A program made the position numbers and the translations under genes. A stretch of 64,000 bases of DNA from Aeromicrobium marinum DSM 15272 (GTDB lineage: Bacteria > Actinomycetota > Actinomycetes > Propionibacteriales > Nocardioidaceae): assembly GCF_000160775.2 (NCBI RefSeq), contig NZ_CM001024.1:1551712-1615711 (forward strand), read 5' to 3'. Of the stretch, positions 7,303 through 15,578 are shown piece by piece. How positions within the stretch are numbered: position 1 is the stretch's first letter; each line of letters begins with the position of its first letter. The notes under the pieces were generated by a model, which ran no database searches, was not told the origin of the DNA, and worked only from the letters and a program-made list of their open reading frames with translations.

Positions 7303-9480
7303 TCAGGCCTGCGCGATGCGGGTGAGGGCGTCGACGACCTCGTCGGTCCGGGCGATGGCCGCGCGCTCGAGCACCTTGCTGATGCTCGGGGACGCCTCGG
7401 CGCCGGTGACCCGCTCGATCGGCGCGTCGAGCCAGTCGAAGAACCGTCGTTGGATCTCGTCGGCCAACCAGCCGCCGTACGACGTGCCGACGGCGCCCTG
7501 CTCCACGATCAGGACCTGGTTGGTCTTGCGGATGCTCGCTCCGATCGTGTCCCAGTCGATCGAGGCACGGTCGAGCCAGCGCAGGTCGATGAGGTCCGCG
7601 GCGACCTCGACCCGGTCGAGCGCCTCGAGGCAGTGGTTGACCATGGTGAGGTAGGAGATGATCGTCAGCTCCTCCCCCGTGCGGCGCACGGCGGCTTTCC
7701 CGACCGGGAGCAGGTAGTCCAGGTCGTCGACGGGACCCGTGCCGGTCGAGGTGTAGAGGTCGACGTGCTCGAGGACCACGACCGGGTCGTCGCAGGCCAG
7801 AGCCGTGTTCATGAGACCCACGTAGTCGAAAGGCGTGGACGGTGCCACCACGCGGAGACCGGGAGCCGTGGTCAGGACGCCGGCCGGGTCCATCGAGTGC
7901 TGGGAGCCGTAGCCCGTGCCGGCCGCGAGCTTGCTGCGCAGCACGAACGGCACAGCGGAGTCGCCACCGAACATGTGCCGGGCCTTCGCGACCTGGTTGA
8001 AGAGCTGGTCGGCCGCCACCCACATGAAGTCGGCGTACATGAACTCCACGACCGGCCGGAACCGGCCGTCGAGTGCCATGCCGCCGCCCAGGCCGGCGAA
8101 GGCGTTCTCGCTGATCGGCGTGCCGAGAACACGGTCCGGGAACTGGGCGAGCGGCTTCTTGGTGGCGCCGTTGGTCCCGCCCTTGAGCCCGTCGACGTCC
8201 TCGCCCATCACGATGATCCGCTCGTCGGTCTCCATCCGACGCGCCATGACGTCGCTCACGACGTCGATGAACCGACGCTGGGCCAGCTCACCGCTGAACG
8301 AGTCCTCGTCCTCGAACCGGGAACCCTCGAGCTCGGAGAGGTCGCCGCGGACGCCGACGTCGACGAAGTCGGCGTCGGGCCAGAGCGACCCGATGATCCG
8401 TCGCTCGGTGGGCTTGCCGCCCGGGACGGGCTCGAGGAGCTCGTCACCGATCTCCTTCATGGTGGTGTCGATCGAGTTGGTCATCGCGTCGATGTCGGCC
8501 TCGGTGGCCAGCTCGCGGGCGATCACCCGGCGACGCAGCTGCGCGATCGGGTCGCGCTCCCGCCAGGAGGCCTCCTCCTCCTTGCCGCGGTATCCGAAGG
8601 CCGAGCCCGGGAACGCACCGTTCTGGTGGAAGAAGCGGTAGAGGTCGGCCTCGATGATCGTCGGCCCGAGGCCGGCCCGCATGTGGGCGACCGCCTCGGT
8701 CATCGCCGTGTGCACGGCGAGGGCGTCCATCCCGTCCACCCGCCAGCTGGGGATGCCGAAGCCGGGGCCGCGACCTGAGAGACGGGGTTCGCCGGTCGCC
8801 CTGGCGACCGGGGTCGACACCGCGTACTGGTTGTTCTCGATGAAGAACATGACCGGGAGCTTCCAGGCGGCGGCCAGGTTGAAGGTCTCGAGGACCGATC
8901 CGATGTTGACCGCTCCGTCACCGAAGTACGTGACCGACACCGCGTCGCTGCCCGAGTGCAGCATGTTCCACGCGAACCCGGCGGCCTGCGGCACCCCGCC
9001 GCCGACGATGGCGTTGGTGCCCATCGCACCGGCCTCGCGCCACTGCAGGTGCATCGACCCGCCGCGACCGCGGCAGTAGCCGCCGGCGAGTCCGCAGATC
9101 TCGGCCAACGTCTTGTGGAGGACCTCACGGACCTCGGTCGTAATCTCCGGCAGGCCGGACGACTTCGGTTCGAGGACGTGGCCGAACGCCTTCGCGAGGA
9201 ACTGGTGGTGGCCCCGGTGCGAGCCGTTGACGAAGTCGTCGGAGCGCAGCGGCAGGACCGACCCGACCGCACCGCCCTCCTGGCCGACGCTGGAGTGGGC
9301 GGGGCCGTGGATCAGGCCCTGACCGGCGAGCTCCAGGACGTACTCCTCGAAGGATCGGATCCACTGGGCGCGCCCGAGGAGCTGCAGGAGGACCTGAGGG
9401 TCCGCCGCGTCCCAGTCGGCCCCGGTCGCGGTCAGCTCCACCCACGGCACCGCCGGCGTGAGCTCCTGCCGCTTGGTCAT
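7303..9480 (-). CDS. Fused E1 alpha-beta subunit of a 2-oxoacid/acetoin-type dehydrogenase
   Basis: Thiamine-diphosphate dehydrogenase in which E1 alpha (~1-345) and E1 beta (~385-725) form a single 725-residue chain. The alpha half shows NGSHRGHHQFLAKAF and the ThDP motif beginning GDGAVNIGS and ending with NNQYAVS. The beta half shows GEDVDGLKGGTNG, ENAFAGLGGGMALDGRFRP and ADFMWVAADQLFNQ. The start at MTKRQEL is chosen because GGAGGG precedes it and upstream codons lack homology. It is the first gene of a two-gene operon with the E2 acyltransferase, divergent from the VOC gene. The AcoA/PdhA-like alpha half leaves acetoin, pyruvate or another 2-oxoacid as candidates. Control by the nearby GntR protein is likely. 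Confidence 0.9.
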   Translation of the reverse strand: MTKRQELTPAVPWVELTATGADWDAADPQVLLQLLGRAQWIRSFEEYVLELAGQGLIHGPAHSSVGQEGGAVGSVLPLRSDDFVNGSHRGHHQFLAKAFGHVLEPKSSGLPEITTEVREVLHKTLAEICGLAGGYCRGRGGSMHLQWREAGAMGTNAIVGGGVPQAAGFAWNMLHSGSDAVSVTYFGDGAVNIGSVLETFNLAAAWKLPVMFFIENNQYAVSTPVARATGEPRLSGRGPGFGIPSWRVDGMDALAVHTAMTEAVAHMRAGLGPTIIEADLYRFFHQNGAFPGSAFGYRGKEEEASWRERDPIAQLRRRVIARELATEADIDAMTNSIDTTMKEIGDELLEPVPGGKPTERRIIGSLWPDADFVDVGVRGDLSELEGSRFEDEDSFSGELAQRRFIDVVSDVMARRMETDERIIVMGEDVDGLKGGTNGATKKPLAQFPDRVLGTPISENAFAGLGGGMALDGRFRPVVEFMYADFMWVAADQLFNQVAKARHMFGGDSAVPFVLRSKLAAGTGYGSQHSMDPAGVLTTAPGLRVVAPSTPFDYVGLMNTALACDDPVVVLEHVDLYTSTGTGPVDDLDYLLPVGKAAVRRTGEELTIISYLTMVNHCLEALDRVEVAADLIDLRWLDRASIDWDTIGASIRKTNQVLIVEQGAVGTSYGGWLADEIQRRFFDWLDAPIERVTGAEASPSISKVLERAAIARTDEVVDALTRIAQA

Positions 9481-9498
9481 GTGCCCTCCAGCTGATTG

Positions 9499-9569
9499 AT
9501 CCATTATGGATGCTTGCGTCCCGTTGTTGTCGGGTACACACTGAACCGTAGACACTGAATGGATACATT
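9499..9569. promoter_or_regulatory. Divergent control region of E1-E2 and VOC-GntR operons
   Basis: The 105-bp gap holds a perfect palindrome ATCCAT-T-ATGGAT (9499-9511). A second related site, AATGGATACATT (9558-9569), shares the ATCCATT core on the opposite strand. ACACTGAA is also repeated directly at 9538-9545 and 9552-9559. Sites of this size are typical for GntR/FCD regulators, and a GntR gene is second in the plus-strand operon, so autoregulation and control of E1-E2 are inferred. Confidence 0.55.
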
Positions 9570-9585
9570 GCAAGGAGATCGTGAG

Positions 9586-10098
9586 ATGCGCGCCACATCC
9601 CTGCTGTCCGTCGTGAAGGTCGACCACATCGGCATCACCGTCCCCGACCTGACAGAGGCCCACGACTTCTTCGTCGGCGTCCTCGGGTGCGACTACATGT
9701 ACCGGCTCGGCCCCTACCGCGACGACGACGGACCCTGGATGCGCGAACACCTCGACGTCGACGAGCGCGCCGTCATGGAGCGTCTGCACTTCTACCGGCT
9801 CGGCGGCCAGGCCGTCTTCGAGGTCTTCCAGTACACGGCCGACGGACAACAGGTCACCCCACCGCGCAACAGCGACGTCGGCGGCCACCACGTCGCGGTC
9901 TACGTCGACGACCTGGATGCGTCCGTCGCGGCCCTGCGCGACGCCGGCATCCGCGTCCTCGGCGACCCGACGACGAGCCGGGGTCCGAGCCGGGGCCAGC
10001 GCTGGGTCTACTTCCTCAGCCCGTGGGGCATGCAGTTCGAGCTAGTCTGCTACCCCGACGGCAAGGCGTACGACCGCGACCCGTCCGCCTTCGCCTGA
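9586..10098 (+). CDS. VOC (glyoxalase/dioxygenase superfamily) protein
   Basis: This 170-residue metalloenzyme-type protein has the vicinal oxygen chelate fold. The N-terminal KVDHIGITVPDLTEAHDFF supplies the first metal histidine, GGHHVAVYVDDLDASVAAL starts the second module, and YFLSPWGMQFELVCYP near the end contributes the usual glutamate. The ATG at 9586 is chosen over one nine codons upstream because AAGGAG sits eight bases before it. It forms an operon with the GntR gene 35 bp downstream and is divergent from E1-E2. It may be a dioxygenase, isomerase or glyoxalase; the sequence does not decide which. Confidence 0.85.
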   Translation: MRATSLLSVVKVDHIGITVPDLTEAHDFFVGVLGCDYMYRLGPYRDDDGPWMREHLDVDERAVMERLHFYRLGGQAVFEVFQYTADGQQVTPPRNSDVGGHHVAVYVDDLDASVAALRDAGIRVLGDPTTSRGPSRGQRWVYFLSPWGMQFELVCYPDGKAYDRDPSAFA

Positions 10099-10133
10099 TG
10101 ACCCCGGTCCAGGCACCCCGACGAGGAGGATCG

Positions 10134-10820
10134 ATGTCCGAGACGACCGGCTCCCCGGTGGCCAGCCAGCGGGTGGCCGAGGTCCTGCGCGAGCGCATCC
10201 TGTCGGGACGGCTGCGCCCCGGCAGCCGGATCAAGCAGGACGAGCTCGCCGAGGAGCTCGCGACCAGCCGGATCCCGGTCCGCGAGGCACTGCGCATCCT
10301 GGAGACCCGCGGCCTCGTCGAGGTGCGCTCGAACTCCGGAGCCTGGGTGGGTCAGATGGACCTGCACGACCTGACCATGAGCTACCAGATTCGCGAGCGG
10401 ATCGAGCCGCTCCTGCTCGCCGACAGCATGCCCCGGCTGGGCGAGGACGACGTCAGCGACCTGCGGGACCTCCAGGCCCGTATCGAGGCGGGCGGCGACC
10501 TGGAGACGTTCATGGTCCTGGACCGGGAGTTCCACTGGCGCACGTACGCCGGGCACCGCACCCCCCAGCTCGCCGGCATGATCGAGCGGCTCTGGGACAC
10601 CACCCAGCACTACCGGCGGGAGTTCGCCCGGTTGATGGGAGCGCAGGGCGCCTGGGCGGTGAACGCCGAGCACCGGCTCCTGGTCGACGCGATCGCGGCC
10701 CGCGACGAGGACACCGCGTGTCGGGTCCTGGCCCTCCACATCCAGCGCACCCGCACCGAGCTGATGCGCCACCCCGAGGTGTTCACGGCCCGGCCGGCGG
10801 AGCCGGACCCGCTCTCGTAG
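10134..10820 (+). CDS. GntR-family regulator with FCD ligand-binding domain
   Basis: A 228-residue transcription factor. The N-terminal winged helix-turn-helix spans ~10-75, with recognition region DELAEELATSRIPVREALR. The C-terminal all-helical FCD domain carries the usual metal-ligand histidines: DREFHW, NAEHRLL and ALHIQRT. FCD regulators typically sense carboxylic acids or sugar acids, so a small organic acid of the local catabolic route is a fair guess. ATG is preceded by GAGGAGGA. The gene is downstream of the VOC gene and convergent with the aldehyde dehydrogenase. The palindromic sites between E1 and VOC are its likely operators. Confidence 0.9.
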   Translation: MSETTGSPVASQRVAEVLRERILSGRLRPGSRIKQDELAEELATSRIPVREALRILETRGLVEVRSNSGAWVGQMDLHDLTMSYQIRERIEPLLLADSMPRLGEDDVSDLRDLQARIEAGGDLETFMVLDREFHWRTYAGHRTPQLAGMIERLWDTTQHYRREFARLMGAQGAWAVNAEHRLLVDAIAARDEDTACRVLALHIQRTRTELMRHPEVFTARPAEPDPLS

Positions 10821-10875
10821 TCCGGCCGAGAACCGGGCGCGTCGCCGGAGTCAATCGTGGGCGGCACCGCGGTGC

Positions 10876-12327
10876 TCAGAGGTCGACCGCCAGGTACCGG
10901 GGCTCGAGGAACTCATGGATCCCGGCGAAGCCGCCCTCACGGCCCAGGCCGGACTCCTTCATCCCGCCGAAGGGGGCGGCCGGGTCGGACGCCACGCCAC
11001 GGTTGACCGCGACCATGCCGCTCTCCATCCGCCGCGCGACGCCGATGCCCTCCCCCGCATCGGCGGCGAAGACGTAGGAGATGAGCCCGAACTCGGTGTC
11101 GTTGGCCAGCTCCACGGCCTGGTCGGTGCTCTCGACCGTCACGATCGGGGCCACGGGGCCGAAGATCTCCTGCCGGGTCAGCGTCTGACCGTGCACGACG
11201 TCGCGCACCACGCGGGGAGCGATGAAGGCGCCGGTGGCGGGCACCTCGGCCGCGGGACCGGGACGACCGCCCTCCTCGGCCGCCCTCTCGAGCAGGTCCA
11301 GGACCTTGTCGCGCTCCCGGATGCTGACGAGGGCGCCGAGGTCGTTGGCCGGGTCGAGGCCGCTGCCGATGCGCAGAGCACCGAGCGCCCGCTCGAAGGC
11401 GGCGGTGAACTCGGTGGCCAGCGACTCGTGGACGTAGAACCGGTTGGCTGCCGTGCAGGCGGACCCGCCGTTGCGCATCTTGGCGACCATCGCACCGTCG
11501 ACGGCCTTCTCGACGTCAGCGCCCTCGAGCACGAGCAGGGGTGCGTTGCCGCCCAGCTCCATCGACGAGGGCAGGGCCCGGGTGGCGGTCAGTGCGAGCA
11601 GCAGCTTCCCGATCGGGGTCGATCCCGTGAACGACAGGGTCGCGGTGCGCCGGTCGGCGAGGATCGCCTCGGACACCGGCCCCGGCTCGGACGTGACGAC
11701 GACGTTCACCACGCCCGCCGGGACGCCCGCCCGACGCAGCACCTCCGCCACCCACAGCGCGGTCAGGGGCGTCTCGGCCGCCGGCTTCAGCACCGCGGTG
11801 CATCCCGCAGCCAGCGCGGGCGCGAGCTTGCGGGTCGCCATGGCCGCCGGGAAGTTCCACGGCGTGATCATGTAGGCGACCCCCATCGGCTGGTGGTCCA
11901 CGATGATCGTCTTGTCGCCGCCGGGCGCCAGCCGGAAATCGCCGGGCACCCGGGAGGCCTCCTCGCTGAACCAGCGGAAGAACTCGGCGGCGTAGGTCAC
12001 CTCGGCCACCGCGTCGCTCCACGCCTTGCCGTTCTCGAGCACGATCAGCCGCGCGCACTGCTCGGCCTCGGCCGACATGATCTCGTAGGCGCGACGCAGC
12101 ACCTCGGCCCGCACCCGTGGGGCAGCCGCCGCCCACGGACCGAACGCCCGATGAGCCGCGGAGACGGCCTCCAGACCGTCCGACACGTCGGCGTCCGAGA
12201 CGTGGGCCAGCACCATTCCCGTGGCCGGATCGTCGACCTCCAGCGTCCGTTCGGTGCGGACCCACTCGCCGTCGAGGAGGAGCCCGGTGGGGACCCCGGT
12301 CAGGAACGAGTCCTGCAGCTGGGTCAC
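10876..12327 (-). CDS. NAD(P)-dependent aldehyde dehydrogenase (succinate-semialdehyde type)
   Basis: The protein has 483 residues, the normal family length. Motifs seen: MITPWNFPAAMATRKLAPAL (substrate/NAD region), FTGSTPIGK (Rossmann loop), MELGGNAPL with the general-base glutamate, and NGGSACTAANRF with the catalytic cysteine. The overall pattern is closest to GabD-like succinate-semialdehyde dehydrogenases, but the substrate is inferred. The start is GTG overlapping the stop of the upstream SDR gene (GTGA), so the two are translationally coupled. Together they could oxidise an alcohol to an aldehyde and then to an acid. It is the last gene of the minus-strand unit that begins with the ABC importer. 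Confidence 0.9.
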   Translation of the reverse strand: MTQLQDSFLTGVPTGLLLDGEWVRTERTLEVDDPATGMVLAHVSDADVSDGLEAVSAAHRAFGPWAAAAPRVRAEVLRRAYEIMSAEAEQCARLIVLENGKAWSDAVAEVTYAAEFFRWFSEEASRVPGDFRLAPGGDKTIIVDHQPMGVAYMITPWNFPAAMATRKLAPALAAGCTAVLKPAAETPLTALWVAEVLRRAGVPAGVVNVVVTSEPGPVSEAILADRRTATLSFTGSTPIGKLLLALTATRALPSSMELGGNAPLLVLEGADVEKAVDGAMVAKMRNGGSACTAANRFYVHESLATEFTAAFERALGALRIGSGLDPANDLGALVSIRERDKVLDLLERAAEEGGRPGPAAEVPATGAFIAPRVVRDVVHGQTLTRQEIFGPVAPIVTVESTDQAVELANDTEFGLISYVFAADAGEGIGVARRMESGMVAVNRGVASDPAAPFGGMKESGLGREGGFAGIHEFLEPRYLAVDL

Positions 12328-13130
12328 TGGATCACGATCCCGCCGTCGATCATCAGGAGCTGGCCGGTCATGTAGTCGCTGTCGTCGCTGGCGAGGAAGG
12401 CGGCCGTGCCGACCACGTCCTCGGGGTAGGAGTAGCGCTTCATCAGGATCATGTTCTGGGCGAGCGAGTCCATGGACTCGCCCTCCTTGGCGAACTTGCC
12501 GATGGCGACGAGGTCCTTGTCCAGCTGCTCCCAGAGCTCGGTGCGCACCACTCCGGGGCCGTAGCCGTTGACGGTGATGTTGTGCTCCATCAGCGCCTTC
12601 GCACCGCCCTTGATGAGCGCGAGCACGGCGTGCTTGGAGGCGCCGTAGACGACGACGTCGTCGAAGGTCTCCCGCGACAGGATGGAGCCGACGTTGATGA
12701 TCTTGTAGGGGTGGTCCTGCTTGCCCTGGGCGACCATCCGGCGAGCAGCCGCCTGCATGCAGTTGAGGGTGCCCCACGCGTTGACGTCCATGATGCGCTG
12801 CCAGTTGTCGCGGGTGATGTCCAGGAAGAACAGCGGCTTGTTGATGCCGGCGTTGTTGACCAGCACGTTGATGCTGCCGAACGCCTCGACCGTCGCGGCG
12901 ACCGCGGCCTCCGCGGCCTCCTGGCTCGTGACGTCGAGCTGCACGTGGGTCGCACGGCCGCCGTCGGCGGCATTGATCTCTGCGGCGACCTGCTCCACGC
13001 CGTCGACGTTCACGTCTCCGAGACAGACGTTGGCGCCCTGGGCGGCGTAGTCGACGGCGACGGCGGCGCCCATGCCTTGAGCGGCGCCGGTGATGAGGAT
13101 GTTCTTGCCGGCGAGTCGTGTGGTGTCCAC
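12324..13130 (-). CDS. Short-chain dehydrogenase/reductase (SDR)
   Basis: A 268-residue classical SDR. Cofactor motif TGAAQGMG at ~15-22, an acidic residue after the second strand (LGDVNVD) suggesting NAD preference, NNAG at ~92, catalytic serine in NVGSILS, and YGASK supplying the Tyr-Lys pair. The GTG start follows GGAGA. It sits 31 bp downstream of the M24 gene and overlaps the aldehyde dehydrogenase start, so it belongs to the catabolic part of the ABC-importer transcription unit. It probably oxidises a hydroxyl group of the imported compound or its hydrolysis product; the true substrate is unknown. Confidence 0.9.
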   Translation of the reverse strand: MDTTRLAGKNILITGAAQGMGAAVAVDYAAQGANVCLGDVNVDGVEQVAAEINAADGGRATHVQLDVTSQEAAEAAVAATVEAFGSINVLVNNAGINKPLFFLDITRDNWQRIMDVNAWGTLNCMQAAARRMVAQGKQDHPYKIINVGSILSRETFDDVVVYGASKHAVLALIKGGAKALMEHNITVNGYGPGVVRTELWEQLDKDLVAIGKFAKEGESMDSLAQNMILMKRYSYPEDVVGTAAFLASDDSDYMTGQLLMIDGGIVIQ

Positions 13131-13161
13131 GGGGTCTCCTATCGGTGGGGTGAGCTGGGGG

Positions 13162-14457
13162 TCAGTAGGGGCTGGTGACGAAGAGTTCCTGCGCCGGGAA
13201 GAGGGTGAGCACGCGAGGCCCGTCCTCGGTGATCACGATCTCCTCCTCGATGCGGGCGGCGGAGAACCCGTCGGTGGCAGGGCAGTAGGTCTCCAGCGCG
13301 AAGACCATGCCGACCTGGAGCTCGACCGGCTCCTTCATCGAGTTGAGCCGGGAGATGATCGGGCGCTCGTGCAGACCGAGCCCGAGGCCGTGGGCGAACT
13401 GCAGACCGAAGGCCTCCATCTCGCTGTCGAAGCCGAACTCCTCGGCCTTGGGCAACAACGCCGCCACCTCGTCGGTGCCGACGCCGGCCTTGATGCCGTC
13501 GATCCCCCGGTCCATCCACTCGCGGGCACGGGTGTACGCGTCGCGCTGCGCCGCCGTCGAGCTGCCGACCGCGAAGGTGCGGTAGTAGCAGGTGCGGTAG
13601 CCGTTGAACGAATGGATGATGTCGAAGAACGCCTGGTCGCCGGGCCGGACGATCCGGTCGGTGAAGTTGTGGGGGTGAGGGTTGCACCGCTCCCCCGAGA
13701 TCGCGTTGACGGCCTCGACCTGGTCCGAGCCCATCTCGTACAGCCGCCGGTTTGCCATGGCGACGATCTCGTTCTCACGGACGCCGGGCTTCAGCGCCTC
13801 GGTGATGTCCTGGTAGACGCCGTCGACCATGGCGGCCGCCTGGTTGAGCAGCACGATCTCGTCGAAGGACTTGATGCAGCGTGCGTCCAGCATCGGCTGC
13901 TGGGCATCGGCCACCCGGAGGCCCTGGCGTTCCATCTCGAAGAGGAACGGCGGCTCGACGATGTCGACGCCGACCGGCATGTCGGCGACCCCCGCCTCGA
14001 CCAGGAGGGACGCGATCTCCTTGACCGCCGACTCCATCAGCCCGACCGACGGAGCGACCGCGCCGCGGAACCCGAGGAAGCCCGCGCGGTAGTTGTCCTC
14101 CGGCGTCCACTGCGAGTGCAGCTTGTGGTGCTTGACGGCGGACCCGAAGTCCCAGAGCACCGGCTCCTTCCCGCGCGCCAGCAGGGTGTAGCGGATCATC
14201 TTGTCGCCCAGGGCGCCACCGATCCACGTCTGCGTGGTGTAGCGGATGTTGTAGAAGTCGAAGAGCAGGAAGGCGCCGCACTCGCTGGCCTCCAGTGCCG
14301 CCTTGGCCCGACCGAGCCGGTAGGCCCGGAGCCGGTCGAAATCGACACGGGACTCGTAGTCGACACCCATGTGGCCCGGCGCCGGGACGGGGCGACCGCC
14401 GAAGTCCAGGCGCGGAACCTCGAGCCCGGGTGCGTGCTGGGGACTGATGATGCTCAC
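13162..14457 (-). CDS. M24-family metallopeptidase-like hydrolase/lyase with altered metal site
   Basis: A 431-residue pita-bread-fold protein with a creatinase-type N-terminal domain (~1-190, LLFDFYNIRYTTQTW) and an M24 catalytic domain. The expected ligands are present as D in AFFDIIHS, H in FAHGLGLGLHE, E in ALETYCP and E in RIEEEIVI. The second aspartate of the usual D-x(10)-D pair appears to be cysteine (GYRTCYYRT). Members of this fold act as Xaa-Pro peptidases, creatinases, ectoine hydrolases or DMSP lyases, so the reaction is open. The GTG start is chosen because GGAGAGAG precedes it. It is placed between importer and SDR/ALDH genes, suggesting it cleaves the imported substrate. Confidence 0.8.
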   Translation of the reverse strand: MSIISPQHAPGLEVPRLDFGGRPVPAPGHMGVDYESRVDFDRLRAYRLGRAKAALEASECGAFLLFDFYNIRYTTQTWIGGALGDKMIRYTLLARGKEPVLWDFGSAVKHHKLHSQWTPEDNYRAGFLGFRGAVAPSVGLMESAVKEIASLLVEAGVADMPVGVDIVEPPFLFEMERQGLRVADAQQPMLDARCIKSFDEIVLLNQAAAMVDGVYQDITEALKPGVRENEIVAMANRRLYEMGSDQVEAVNAISGERCNPHPHNFTDRIVRPGDQAFFDIIHSFNGYRTCYYRTFAVGSSTAAQRDAYTRAREWMDRGIDGIKAGVGTDEVAALLPKAEEFGFDSEMEAFGLQFAHGLGLGLHERPIISRLNSMKEPVELQVGMVFALETYCPATDGFSAARIEEEIVITEDGPRVLTLFPAQELFVTSPY

Positions 14458-14487
14458 TGTGGTCTCTCTCCGAACGGGTGCGGGGGT

Positions 14488-14567
14488 GGGGGCGGGGACG
14501 TCCCGCCCCCTCCCCCACCTCACGCGTGGGGGCAATGGCCTGCGCGCCGGGCTGCTGCGCCCGGCGC
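14488..14567 (-). terminator. Two GC hairpins after the substrate-binding protein gene
   Basis: Reading the minus strand, the first stem (14544-14551 with 14560-14567, eight pairs) begins ten bases past the stop. The second (14488-14496 with 14502-14510, nine pairs around a five-base loop) lies just before the M24 gene's ribosome binding site. No T-tract follows. Such hairpins often stabilise binding-protein mRNA and reduce read-through, lowering the catabolic genes relative to the transporter. Confidence 0.55.
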
Positions 14568-14577
14568 GGGCGGGCGA

Positions 14578-15558
14578 TCACCAGTTGGGCGCGACCTCGG
14601 GGTCCGAGGCGTTGGCCGCGGTGACCTTCACCGAGGGCATGAACAGGTCGCCGTCGAGCTCCTCGCCGGCCAGCACCTTCGCCGCGAGGGTGATGGCGTT
14701 GCGACCGTCCCACTCCGAGGACTGGAAGACCGTGCCGTCGAGCAGGCCGCTGACGACCAGCGGGTTGCCCAGCATGGTGTTGCCGATCGACGTGATCAGC
14801 ATCTCCTCGACGTCGAGCCCCTGCGAGCTCAGCGCATCGATGGCGCCCGCCACCATGGTGTCGTCGGCCGCGTAGATGCCCTGGATGTTGTCCGCGCCCG
14901 TCGCGGTGAGCATCTCGGACGTCACGGTCTGGGAGTCGTCCTTGTTCCAGTCGCCGGGCTGCGAGGCGACGATCGTGACGTTCGGGCAGTTCTCGGCGAT
15001 CGTGTCCTCGAATCCGGCCTTGCGGTCGATCGCCGTCGTGTTCCCGGTCAGGCCCTCGACCTGGAGGATGTTGATGTCCTGACCGTCGGCCAGCTCGCAC
15101 ATGATCTCGGCCGAGGAGACACCCTGGCCGTAGGTGTCCGGGCCGGAGTAGCCGGCGGTCAGGCTCTTGTCCTCCTCCTTCACGTCGGAGTTGGTGATCG
15201 TCACCGGGATGTCCGCCGCCCGGGCACGCTCCAGACACGGGCGCACGGTGTCGGCGACGGCCGGCCACAGGATGATCAGGTCCGGCTGGGCCGCCACGGC
15301 GACCTGGCAGTCGCTGGCCTGCTTGTCGGCGTCGTACTGCGAGTTCGTGATGGTCAGGCTGATGCCCTCCTTCTCGGCCTCGGCATTCATCGCCTTCAGG
15401 TACTCGGTGCCGTAGGGCTGGTCGGTGCCCTGGGGCAGGAGTGCGTAGACGTTCTTGTCGCCGTCCGACGCACTGCTGCTGTCGGTGCCGCAGGCGGAGA
15501 GCGCCGATGCGGCGAACAGGAGCGCCAGTGCGGCGGTGGTGGTGCGGGGGCTGCGCAT
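14578..15558 (-). CDS. CUT2 ABC importer substrate-binding lipoprotein
   Basis: A 326-residue type I periplasmic-binding-protein-fold lipoprotein. The start MRSPRTTTA, preceded by AAAGGA, gives a lipoprotein signal peptide with lipobox LSAC at ~20-23. The mature protein starts NVYALLPQGTDQPYG and has the hinge-domain hallmarks of ribose/galactose-type binding proteins (PDLIILWPAVADTV, GIYAADDTMVAGAIDAL). It captures the substrate outside the membrane for the two permeases and the double-domain ATPase encoded upstream. Ligand identity is unknown. Several cysteines in the mature part (in DCQVAV, RPCLERA, EIMCEL, ENCPNV) could form disulfides. Confidence 0.92.
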   Translation of the reverse strand: MRSPRTTTAALALLFAASALSACGTDSSSASDGDKNVYALLPQGTDQPYGTEYLKAMNAEAEKEGISLTITNSQYDADKQASDCQVAVAAQPDLIILWPAVADTVRPCLERARAADIPVTITNSDVKEEDKSLTAGYSGPDTYGQGVSSAEIMCELADGQDINILQVEGLTGNTTAIDRKAGFEDTIAENCPNVTIVASQPGDWNKDDSQTVTSEMLTATGADNIQGIYAADDTMVAGAIDALSSQGLDVEEMLITSIGNTMLGNPLVVSGLLDGTVFQSSEWDGRNAITLAAKVLAGEELDGDLFMPSVKVTAANASDPEVAPNW

Positions 15559-15578
15559 GGGGGTGTTCCTTTCGTTGT

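Noticed and set aside
5782..8778. A ~1000-codon open frame on the plus strand
   Set aside because: It runs antisense through the E1-E2 genes, is Arg/Gly/Asp-rich with no domains, and results from high GC third positions.
10864..10875. Palindrome GCACCGCGGTGC before the ALDH stop
   Set aside because: Only 12 bp without a loop, which can arise by chance in this GC-rich DNA.
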